DNA of 64,000 nt from Stercorarius parasiticus (taxonomy: Eukaryota > Chordata > Aves > Charadriiformes > Stercorariidae). Position 1 is the stretch's first letter. Each line of letters opens with the position of its first letter. The translations under genes were made by a program, and so were the position numbers. Shown here piece by piece: positions 27,501 to 38,290 of this stretch. The stretch covers positions 376,986 to 440,985 of the forward strand of contig VWZL01000670.1 of the NCBI GenBank assembly GCA_013396915.1, given 5' to 3'. A model generated the notes under the pieces. That model saw only the letters and a list, made by a program, of their open reading frames with translations. It did not search any database and was not told where the DNA came from.

Positions 27501-28403
27501 AGACACTTCTTAGAAATGAGGCTCACATTTCAAAAAGTACTGATGTTTACCAGAATAACCGAATTAAGACAACAGTATTTTGACTTTCCTCTTCTCTTGT
27601 CCGATCCTCACAGATAAAGTGAGCACCTCAGAAACACTAAAGGAGCCACTCCTGTAGCTATGACACTTCCTCACTTAGATCTGATTAAGCAGGAGTATTA
27701 CAAATTCAACATCCTTTGAAATTTGCATTATATCCACAGTTGTGCCCTTTTATGAATATCTGCAATCCTGCTATCCTAGATGTTTGCATAAGACATTGCT
27801 TAACTTTAGAGACATTGGCTAGCAGCATTGACACAAAGAGAATTTATTACTAGATCAGTGAAACCTGGGTTAAAATTTCCTTTGTTAAATTTTAGTAAAA
27901 CTATTTCCTTTCTGATAAAGATTGGCAATAAATCACAATATTAATAATTTGCTAGTTTTAATTGTATGTGTGTGTTATTATTAAAATATAATTATATGAT
28001 AGTTTAAAGCACCTATGATACTATTCAATAACTGTTTTGTCATCCTATTTCTAACAGCGTATTTCTTAGGCATGCTTTATCTAAACTTTTCTGCAATAAA
28101 GGATAGTAAAATTGAGACATTAGAGGTTATTTCAGCTGGGTACAGCCTGGTACTTCTGCATACAGAAAAGCAGCAAGTAGCTCAGGTAAGAACAGTATTC
28201 TCATGGGTACCTGCCATAAAAAAGTCACACTACTTTAGCAAGAATCAACAGTTCCATTTTGCTTTCCAGTGACCCCTCTGGCCATTTCCGGAATAACAAT
28301 GACAGACTTGGGTAGGAGTCATCACAGTCATCTCAGCTGGATACATTTTGTCAGAGGATTGCACAGGGACAGCAAATAATAATGATAAAAGCTAGCTTTA
28401 TTT

Positions 28404-28424
28404 AAAAACAACAACAACAACAAA
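28404..28424 (+). repeat. (AAC)n microsatellite
   Basis: A short run of CAA/AAC triplets within AT-rich intron. Confidence 0.85.
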
Positions 28425-31400
28425 CATTCTATTCTCCTGTGGGAAAAACTGATGAAGGAAACGTATTGTGAAAGATTCGTGGTAGAGCAATTACACCATC
28501 CTATACCAAAACCCAGCACTTTTGTCTCGTTAATGGAGGAAACAGAACTAAGATATTGGGAGCAGCCAATGAAAATAATCTTCTACAGAATATCTCCTAC
28601 AATTACACGGTTCTGGATAAATATGAAATAACCTTTCCTCCTTTATAGAGACAGTTATATAAAACTATCTATAAAAACATGGAGCTGGTGGCCTGTCTTC
28701 GGAAGCCAGTCCCTGGAAGCAGCATACACATTAGGTACTGTACTGAGACATGCTGAGAATTTTGAAGGCTTACAGAGAGAGGAGAGGGAGCTAAGATATG
28801 CTGCCTCTTGAGAGAAGCAGGCCATTCCTTCATTTTGCCAAAATCATTAGTCACATAGAGCCTTATTCTTGAGTGGGATCTGCAGCTATAATTAGTGCTC
28901 AAACTCTCATTTGCATTCTTGCTATAAAAGTTAATATTTTACATGTCAAATAACCCGTATGGATTCACTTTTAATATTAAAAGCACTGCTGTTCATAATA
29001 CATGTGCAGAAGACTTTATTACACATATTAATGTCTCATACCAGGTATCTTTTGTGTTAGGATAATGAAATATGACTTATTAATGCAGTTGTGAATCTTT
29101 TTGTTAATAGTCTGATTATAAATGTGTTTAATCTACACAATTTTAGTACAGTCTGAATCACCATTAGTCAAAAATATACCCTTTTTTCCCCTTTGCACAA
29201 TTTAGCCTCACATTTTCATGTAAGTATCCTGTTCTGTCATTGCAAGAGATGCCAAAAATATTTGTAACTGTTGAGTCTCAGCAAAAGCGTGAAGACTATG
29301 TCTGAAAATGGATCTCTCCTCCATGAAGCTCTATGGCTGATCAACTGCTAAACACACAAGATTCAGAATCTGGGTACTAGAAAATGTCATGTAAAATGAA
29401 ACCTGTTATTGTTAAAGAGCTTAGTTTACAACCCCCTACATATTTGGAACTCTACTTCCATATAGACAAAGCTAAATCAGTCAGCTGGGAAGTGGTAGGA
29501 GATCCTTTCAAAACCAATCTTTGTGTAAGTATCCATTAAAGGATCCTAAAATTGCAGTTACCATAAGTCCTATGGAAACACCTGTGACATCCATATGAAT
29601 AGCAAATTAATTTTTTATGATCAGTGCTATTACAATGAATACCAACTGAATTCCTTACGATCAGTGCTGCTAAAAAGAATATAAAATAAAATCACAATGA
29701 AGCAATTATTCAATTAAAGAGCTATTTCCAAAGAGTCCACCTAGCATAAACCCTAGCACAATAACAACAGTTAGGGCAACAATTATTGCATGTATTATAA
29801 GTGCAGAAAAATCTATAGCAGCCTAGCAATGCATTCAGAACAAAAAAAAGACATGTTCATCTCATTTCTTTTAAGAGACGCTATAAACCGAGAGCATCAT
29901 TACTATGTGCTGCTTTTCTTTCTGTCAGTCTTAGATTTTTTACATCATTGTTCAATGCAAAACTGTCAAAATCATTTCCCTCCCTCGGTTCAAATGCACT
30001 TGTCAGAGTGATTGAAGGGTTAATAAAAGAGAAGCATACACGACAATCAGATAGCACAGTGCACTTAATGGGAGTGTTTGGTAAGTTACTATCTCTACCA
30101 TTTCTACTGGCCCTGCAAGCTGGAGTTCAGGCTTATAGATATTAATGTACTCAAAAGACCGTAATTCACTTCTTGGCAAGGCTAGTATGGTCAGGAATTA
30201 CAATACAGTAATTAGTGGTGAGTGTACAGATCTTCATGGTGCAGATCAGAGTCTCGCTCCTCAAGGCCATTGTTTCTTCGGCTGGAAGGAGGAAACTGAG
30301 AAGAAAGCATCAAGGATTTTTCTTTGTAGAAGAAAGGTTGTGCTCCAGAAAACTTAAATCAGTGTGGTGACACTGTTGTCTTTCAGGTAGTGTAGTGTAG
30401 CAACTGGCGCCAAGAATCATAATGTAGAGAAAGAAGGAAAAAAAAGCTTGAATTTGTGAAAGGATTTTTAAATATATTCCTGCTAAAATCATATGATAGC
30501 TTGCTGTGCTTTAGAAGCTGCCATCCTACATTTTTGCTTAAGCTTTTTATTTCTCTGCTGTGTGTCATGCCATAGGAGCATGACATCCCATGCCAGGGCT
30601 TCCATGAGGCTGTGTGAAAGCAACCTGCAGTGTGCCCACAGAAACCTGCCTGTCTGCATTTAAATAACTTCAGCAAAGAAATCAAATACAAAAAAGCCAA
30701 GTTACTGCATGTGCAATAACGATACGTTGCTCTCGTTAATAATACTGTTACTAAATATGGATGGCACTTAGCACAAGGTAAGGGGATAAGTACAATGCTT
30801 GGATCATTGTGCAACAAGCAAGAAGTGAACCCTTGCTTAAGTTACAGTAACTTAACAAACCACTCCCACATCAGCCAAGTTATCACTATCTTGTGCGTAC
30901 TCCGAGAATCTTAGAGAAACTGATCTGTATTGATTTATGACGTTAGCTCATATTTGGGGTGAACTAAGGTATTCAGCTGACTCAGCTCAGCTAGTGGGCA
31001 GTTTCTTAGAGTGCTATTACTATTCACATTGCAAAACCATACTATGAACTTTAATTCATAAACTAGAAAGTTAAAAATGTAAAGATAGGCTGAGTAATTT
31101 ACATTCCTGGAATACTTATACTCAAAACTAAGGTAACGCAGAAGAGGTAGATCTCATAAAAACTTTTAACTTAGCCTGATGTATATCGAGCAGGCATTGT
31201 TAATACGTGATATTCATTCACTGAGTTCAACTGACCTGATTATTCTCCATTACACCCATTAATTTGCAATATTAACACCCATGAAAAGGGTGGTAAGAAA
31301 TCAGTATTTTGATTTAGTAACTACTTATGCTGATGTTGTATAAAAATAGAATAAATAACAATGCAGAGTGGTAAAATAAATAGTATTTAGTAAATGAAGC

Positions 31401-31929
31401 ATCAAAAGAAATAAAACTTTTGAAGACGGAGTAAAAGTTATTAGAGTATCAAAAGAGTAACTTCACAAATGGACTAATTCACTAGCATGAAGACAAAGGA
31501 TTAGTCTGCTGCAGCCTCACCTCTAAGCACCATGTTTTCTGCGTGAGAGTACCCCAGGTACACACTGGTCTGCTCCTGGGCAAACTCAAAAGCATTTTAA
31601 TACTGACCATCTCAAAGCCTAATAAGCAAGAATGTAGAAAGAAGATCTTTCTCCCTCTACATGATGTGAAAGACCTGATCTGATTAGTGTTGTTGAGCAT
31701 TTCAACAGATCAGACTGTGCACAAAATAAAGGTGGTTTCTCTCTTTATGCCATAGATTACCTAGATATTGCTGCTGTTGAAGGGCCATTCAGCCAGGGCA
31801 GAGTTACTCAAATTCACATCTCCTCATCTTAGTGGTATCCTAAACACAATGTCTATTATCAGCCTCTCCTTTTGAAGTTGTCTAATTCTGTATGGCATAC
31901 ACAAACAGTCCTCCACTGGGAAAGAGCAT

Positions 31930-31989
31930 GACATATGAAACTATAATCTCATAATCTGGGACATATGAAACTATAATCTCATAATCTGG
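31930..31989 (+). repeat. Perfect 30-bp tandem duplication
   Basis: Two identical adjacent 30-base units begin gacatatgaaactataatct. No mismatch separates them, so the duplication is recent or maintained, or it is an assembly artefact. It lies in plain AT-rich intron. Confidence 0.95.
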
Positions 31990-32562
31990 ACATTTATTTA
32001 GGAGTGCGAAAATCTACGAATCGTTCTTTCTGCCAAGATTTAATTTTTTTTTTTTATTTAGAACCGTAATTGTTTGTTAAAATAAAAAAGGTCCTTACCA
32101 CATGAGTACCCAAACTTCCTACTTCTATGTGTACCTCACTGACCCAAGGTATCCTGAATTCTTTTTTGCACAGTGAAAATGTTTTGGCAGGAAGTGCAAC
32201 CCACGTGTCTAAGATTAACGGTTAGGACAACTTCTAAGTGAGTAAGAAGTATAGATATAAATCTCCTATTGTGACAAAAAGAAATGACATTTAGAGTATG
32301 CTGCAACTAGTCAAAATTGTATTAAAGATCATGGTACTATCATCTCCTCTTCTGGCACCAGTCCTTTAAAAAGTGACCTTGACTGGCTTTCTGTAAAGAA
32401 AATATTTAGGCACCCTGATTCAGGAGAGGTTTCTCCAGCTGACTGGTAAAAAAGGATGTGTCCCTCTGATGTTCTGAGGGACCAAAATATTCTCTAGTTG
32501 CTGTCTGTTGGATGCTGACCATTCAGTCTGCTGCTTTGGGGCTCTGTCCTCGGACATCTAAC

Positions 32563-32586
32563 ACTCCCTACACAAGTGTAGGGAGT
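32563..32586. repeat. Perfect 11-bp inverted repeat (hairpin)
   Basis: The arms actccctacac and gtgtagggagt are separated by aa. The near-palindrome is isolated in intron sequence. Confidence 0.9.
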
Positions 32587-35310
32587 CTGGTGCCTGGGGA
32601 GAGTCTTTTGATTCTACTCGTAGTGGCCAAATCCTTTAACGGGACTTATTCTGAATGTCCAAATCACTTTGAAAATAAATTTTGATTCCTAAGCCACCCA
32701 GATGGATTAACATTCTGTAACCATTAAATCCTACCTTTAAAAATTTACTTCAGTGTCCACTGAGCTCCATAGGACAGTGTTGCTGTTCTCTGTAGAGCGG
32801 TCAAAAGGTTTTTGCTTTGTTATCCAGTAAGTGAACTTTTAAATGTGTATGAAAAAGTAAGAAGTTGTATAATCATACTTTTCCCTTCGGAATCTCACCT
32901 TTTGTACTTTCTGGTTGTTTGGTATCTGTCCTAGTGTGTCAAATATAATCCAGTGGAGTCCTGTTATCCTAATAAAATCAATCAGGGAAAATAGTTAGGG
33001 TCATAGTAGTAAGTTCTGAAAGTAAACAATAGCTCCACTTAAAGCTTTTAGGGTGAGTTTTTTTCATTCTCAAACTAAAAAGCTGCACGTTTTATATGAA
33101 TACAATGTGTCTGAAACTGTTGGAATTGTTTCCAACAATAGGAACTGTTGAGACGATTTGGAAATCATTTAAGTCATTTCTAAAATCATACTTTGTATAT
33201 GGAGTAGGCCATGCAAAACACACAGCAAATCTTTGTCAGTGATCAATCATGTTTTGAAAATTATGGAAATTCTGACGTGAAGAACTGCTGTAAGATTTTA
33301 TTACTTTCTGGACCCTAGACAAATCTTTGGTGATATCTTTGCTTTTATGAGTAACAAAAGCTTAAAAACTTTGATAGGTAAAGTGAATTAATAAAGATAC
33401 TACGGTTTTAAAAGTTTTTCAGCTGCTTATTTCAGAAAGAATTTTAACTGGGAAAAACAAGGAAGGCTGTCACAAAAACAATATCTCTCTTCACTTGAAA
33501 TCTGAACTAAAATTTATGCTGTCTTGGCACAGTAAACAATTTATCAACTTTCTTTTTTAAGTAACTATGGTTTGGTAGCATGACCTGAAAATCATTTGCT
33601 TTTTTTTTATATAAATAGCTAAGGCAGATCTCTAAAGCTGTGTGTTTTAAGCAGTAAATGATTAATAAGCTGTCTACCACAGGTGATATTCTCAAGACAT
33701 TCATAAAGAAATAAAATGTTTTTTGGACTTCAGTGTTAACAGAATAAATACATAGAGAAAAAATTGGTAAACAGAAAATAGTATGTCTCCTCTACTAAGC
33801 TATAGCATCAAGTAGATGTACTCATTTTCTTCTTTTCAAGAAACAGCTTTTGCTGTCAGTGTTCCATAAAAACTGTTCTGCAAGATGTTAACCTGGATTT
33901 CTTTTTGGTTCAGAAAAAGACTACTCATTATCTAATCAGAAAATTAAAATTCACTTCCTCATGCCAGAGAAAGATAATGTCAAAAACTCCAGTCATATCT
34001 ACAGTAAAGTCAAAACCAAAGTGGACTAATAAGAATCAGATCCTTGTCTTTGACAACAGTCACACCTGCAGGCCTCCCTCTGACTCTGCATCTCATAACA
34101 GAGAGGGACGAAAGGAGCCAGCCTCCCGACCAGCCTTCCCAGCTGCCAGCCTCCCACTGGCCTCCCAGCTCCTCCGTCAGCATCCCTGGCTGGGATGAGC
34201 CTCCCCACTGGGCTCAGCATGCTGCATGGCCATGGTGCTGGGGGCCTTGTCCCACGCTCCTGAACCAGCAATGTTGCACCTTCCTTGCTGAAAACAAGGT
34301 TTGGGGACAGAAGTCCCCAAATCAGTACCCTGAAAGCTATTTCCACCTCAACCTGGAAGCACCTAAACTCTATGATGCTTAAGTTTTTCCCAATGACTTC
34401 CACATATAAAGTGTAAAAAAGTCCTTACAAGATGTTTTAGAGCCCAAAACATTCCATGAAACCACTCCAGATCAGTAGGATACCATTATTCTCTCACAAA
34501 TTCTCCACATCAGTTTTGAATTGTTTTCATCTAAGTGAAACAAGCCTTAAAGGAAGGCCGTGTTCCTTGACCTTACCTGTGTTTATGGTAAGTATTGACA
34601 TGAGAGGAGACAGACACAGAAAATGCCCTTACCCAAGTTCCTGGGAGTGCCTTGCCTTCAGGCTGCATCTCCCCTCACGCACAGTAAATTCCTCAATAGT
34701 GGCTACAAATGCTACAGTAGACGAGTCGGTTCAGAACCATTACCAAACTGAAGTAACCAATGTTTCCATTGACTCATGTTCCCATTGCAAAGTTCACTCC
34801 GAGTAAAACTTGCTTGGACTGGAAGATCAGGAGTATTTTACCTGAGTATTTTAAGCCTGAACCACATAAAGAATAACGTGAAGGTTTGGAAGTAGAATCT
34901 ACAGTCACTACCAGACAGGAAACTATGTGCCACCTGAGCAAAGAAGCGTCAACCTTGGACTGAGTTTTTCATGGTTTGGCGTATGGGCATATTCATTGAA
35001 TGTATATTATACAGAGGTGCTAACATTGCCTGTCTGGCTACTAAAGAAGTGCTACCAGAGGCAGTCTCTTTCTGGTCTATTCCCTCTGTCCTGAAAGATG
35101 TAGGTACTGAAGCAATGAGGGTGCTATATCCATAACTGTATTGCACTGAAGAGTGTGAAAAACAGATAAGACTCTTTATGGTATTATAATTTACAATTAA
35201 AATAACAACAGCTTCTCTTACAGTTTAGGAAAAGAAGAGGATAGCTAGGAAGAGGGAATCTAGGAGGAAAGAATTATTCCTTCTCACAGGGCTGAGTGAA
35301 ATATTTCTCT

Positions 35311-36290
35311 CCTGACCTCCTGGCCACGCTTCTTCTGATGCAGCCAAGGATACGGTTGGCTTTCTGGGATGCGAGTGCACACTGCCAGCTCATGTTGAGC
35401 TTCTCATCCACCAACACCCCCAAGTCCTTCTCCTCAGGGCTGCTCTCAATCCCTTCATCCCTCAGCCTCTATTGATAACAGGGGTTGCCCCGACCCAGGT
35501 GCAGGACCCTGCATGTGAGCCTGTCCGGGTGTCTCTGGATGACATCCCGTCCCTCAGGTGTATCAACCCAACCACCCAGTTTGGTCTCATCTGCAAACTT
35601 GCTGAGGGTGCACTCGATCCCACTGTCTATGTCATTGATGAAGATATTGAATAGTACTGGTCCCAGTACAGACCCCTGAAGGACACCACTTGGTCACCAA
35701 TCTCCATCTGGACATTGAGCCATTGACCACTACCCTCTGGATGTGATCATCCTACCAATTCCTCATCCACCAAACAGTCCACCCTCAAAAATCCATATCT
35801 CTCCAATTTAGAGAGAAGGATGTTGTGAGGAATTGTGTCAAAGGCCTTACAGAAGTCCAGATAGATGACATCTGTAGCTCTTCCCTTGTCCACTGATGTA
35901 GTCACCCCATTATAGAAGGCCACCAGGTTAGTCAGGCAGGACTTGCCCTTGGTGAAGCCATGCTGGCTGTCTCGAATCACCTGCCTTTCCTCTATGTGCC
36001 TTAGCACAGGTTCTAGGAGGAGCTTCCATGATCTTCGCAGGCACAGAGGTGAGGCTGACAAGTCAATAGTTCCCAGGGTCCTCCTTTCTACCCTTTTTAA
36101 AAATGAGTGCAATGTTTCCCCTTTTTCAGTCACCAGGGATTTCACCTGACTGCCATGACTTTTCAAATATCATGGAGAGTGGTTTGGCAACTACACCAGC
36201 CAATTCACTCAGGACTCTGGGATGCATCTGATCAGGTCCCACAGACTTCTGTATGTTCAGGATCCTCAGGAGGTCACGAAGGCAGGCAGA
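35311..36290 (-). mobile_element. CR1 internal fragment lacking its 3' end (copy D)
   Basis: The plus strand starts at cctgacctcctggccacgct, internal to CR1 ORF2, and runs through the RT palm to the N-terminal RT region. The CR1 3'UTR and terminal repeats are missing. LINE copies are normally truncated at the 5' end, so this is a secondary deletion or a rearranged copy. The right boundary is uncertain and could extend to about 36360. Sense orientation in the CSMD1 intron. Confidence 0.9.
35747..36166 (-). pseudogene. CR1 ORF2 RT palm fragment (copy D)
   Basis: The frame contains [40 protein letters not shown], and [20 protein letters not shown] (catalytic motif A Asp kept). It breaks at [16 protein letters not shown], where the sequence leaves the CR1 frame. 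The start is out of frame with the upstream fragment. Confidence 0.9.
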
Positions 36291-36350
36291 AGGGGTATTG
36301 TATTTTCTGCTACAAACACCCTGCTTGGTGCCTATTTGACTCCATTCCAA
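36126..36350 (-). pseudogene. CR1 ORF2 N-terminal RT fragment (copy D)
   Basis: [38 protein letters not shown] and GEIPGD match the region before the RT fingers of CR1. The first 30 or so residues are not clearly CR1-like, so the element may begin near 36290. Confidence 0.82.
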
Positions 36351-37084
36351 GATGCCTAGGTTTTCCCCAACAAGAAATAAAGTGTAAAACAGACTTCTAT
36401 TTTAATTTTTTGGGACCAGAGTTTTGGATGTTAGACACCAGGGCTCCTAGTGTTGTAGCAGTAGTCCCTTTTTGGATATAGCACTATCTATAAGAATGAA
36501 TATATGTATAAAAGAAAAGATTGAATACATGAACTTCAAAGCTCTGAGTCATACAGCAAAGAAACTTTCCATAACTATGGGGAAATGCTGATCTTCCAAG
36601 AATATTTTTGTTTTCTAGCAGACCTCTGAGCATAAGAAAGTCCAGAAGAAATGAAGTCCATCTTAATAGAAAAAATAGCCATTTCAGTAAATTTTTGTTA
36701 ATTTTTTTTACCTCATTTTTCTCCCATGAGCAAATGCCTAGTGGACTCATTTATATTAATTATTTATTTTCTCTTTAAAATCAATATGTATTTCTTACTC
36801 TGGAATTCAAATATGTAGGAATGAATATGGAGATTCCTTAAGAATTGAATATAATCTTTAGATTTAAGTAGAGGTCTGTGGAATCAGTGACTTAGGCTAA
36901 GACCTGAATAAATGCAGCATAAGAATTTTCAATTTCTAAGCTTATATATATGTATAAAAAAGATAATCACCTCAGTTTTGTACCCCATATTAAGCAAAAC
37001 CCTTATACCTATAAAGGAATGACGTAACTCATTATATAAAATATTGACTTGGGACTCATAAAATATGAATCCTGTATCACAATT
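36291..37084. other. Intron, no gene seen
   Basis: AT-rich sequence between copy D and the SINE-like tail; nothing identified. Confidence 0.55.
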
Positions 37085-37265
37085 CAGGCACAGACCTTCT
37101 TTGGGTAAATTACTGTGTCCTTTGTATCTTTTTTTTCCCTTCTCTGTATTGTTAAACTGTTTTATGATAAGCTTCTTGGCACAGGGAGGTGCTGTCTTCC
37201 ATTACCATGCCTAACACAATAGGACCTTAATTTTGACTAGAATCCCTGGGTCCTACTATAATAAA
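37085..37265 (+). mobile_element. SINE-like ancient repeat tail
   Basis: The stretch has the layout of an old amniote SINE 3' half: gggtaaattactgtgtcctt, a T/C-rich part, gcttcttggcacagggaggt, gctgtcttcc, cctaacacaataggacctta, and ccctgggtcctactataata. It resembles sequences of the type 'gcctagcacaatggggtcct...ctaccgtaatac' that I remember from reptile and bird genomes. The family is not named because I cannot align it here. Confidence 0.45.
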
Positions 37266-37929
37266 AACATCACATATTTTTCTGGTTTACAGTAAAAAAA
37301 CCTGAGGTTCTTTAACATTCTTCACAGTTCACCTACTGGGACCTTATATCCTTTGTTTCCCTACATTGAATCCCAACATGAAAATACTATTTTCCCTGAA
37401 CAACTATTAGCAATATTGTAGACCATGTCCTAGAGATGCTTTTACTATGGTTTTGTGTACCCTAACAATATTTTTTGTTTTCTTTGATATGTTTTCTGTC
37501 TTCCAAAACATCTTTGCATCTTGTTGACCTTTTAAAATGCTGCTTTACTCTGGGCTGATGGCTTCAATTTATTTCCTCAATAATTCCCAATTTGTTTTCT
37601 TCCTTAATATATAGGACAATTGTTGTATTTAGTGAATATTTTCTAATTTGGTTTTGTGTTCCTAGATTAATTATTCTATATTTTCCTAGCCAAATTCTGT
37701 TTATTTTTGCTAGAAAAATTATACAGATGATACAACACCTTTTGAATATGATCACATTGTTCTGTGCTTCTTGCTACCCTTTTAGATCCTGCATAAGCTA
37801 CAAATTCTCCCCCCATGACTTACGTTCAGAAATACATAATCACGAACAACGGACGACCTAACGCTGACTCCTCGGAAACTCCGTACAGCTTTTCCCTTTG
37901 TGGCCTACACTTAAACTAGTTTTCCATCC
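37266..37929. other. Intron, nothing identified with confidence
   Basis: AT-rich sequence between the SINE-like tail and the ancient CR1/L3-like relic. Part of it may be the decayed 3' region of that relic, but no landmark could be placed. Confidence 0.45.
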
Positions 37930-38290
37930 AACAGTTTCTTTGCCTTTGTGGTGATTTCTCTTAGCCATTAATCTTAGATGTGGTGCCTTGTCAAAGGCTT
38001 ACAAGTAGACTACATCCATTGAATTTCCCTTATCTACAGTGGCAGTAATATCTTCAAAGAACTCCAGCAGGTTAGTTAAGCATGACCTCCCCTGCCTGAA
38101 TCTATGCTGGTTATCCTTAATCAAACTGATTTTCAAGCTGTTCTTTCACGCTTCCTTACAGTAGTTTAATTTTCCCCACAACTCCAGTTAAATTCACTGA
38201 TGTACAGTTTCTTGGACTGTCTTTAATCTTTTTTAAAGAAAGAAGATTTGCTTGCTTTTTCTCAATCTGCAAAAATAATTCCTAGACAGA
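37930..38290 (-). mobile_element. Ancient CR1/L3-like RT remnant
   Basis: The reverse complement encodes DNQHRFRQGRSCLTNLLEFF then EDITATVDKGNSMDVVYL, stop, AFDKAPH: the RT block ending in motif A with a small deletion. Further 5', in another frame, is RNCTSVNLTGVVGKIKL, matching the NYRPVSLTSVVGK block. It carries a stop and frameshifts. It is older than copies A-E and sits 1.6 kb from copy D in the same orientation. Confidence 0.78.

Larger units (their letters stand above)
21611..35310. other. Long AT-rich intron stretch without genes
   Basis: Nearly 14 kb with no recognisable exon or bird-type CR1 copy. It holds the T tract, the AAC microsatellite, the 30-bp duplication and the 32.57-kb hairpin. 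The parts 27290-27480 (with a CACGTG E-box) and 28915-29170 look like candidate conserved non-coding blocks. A GC-richer island-like patch at 34060-34320 (CCAGCCTCCC repeats) has overlapping open frames on both strands but no protein family. Confidence 0.5.

Noticed and set aside
28015..28272. Hydrophobic 85-codon frame on plus
   Set aside because: Looks like a possible membrane peptide but is an isolated AT-rich frame without splice or promoter context.
34026..34403. GC-richer patch with open frames on both strands (125 and 112 codons)
   Set aside because: Considered as an exon or small CpG island. CpG is sparse, the sequence has CCAGCCTCCC repeats, no splice-flanked coding pattern is evident, and the translations match nothing I know.
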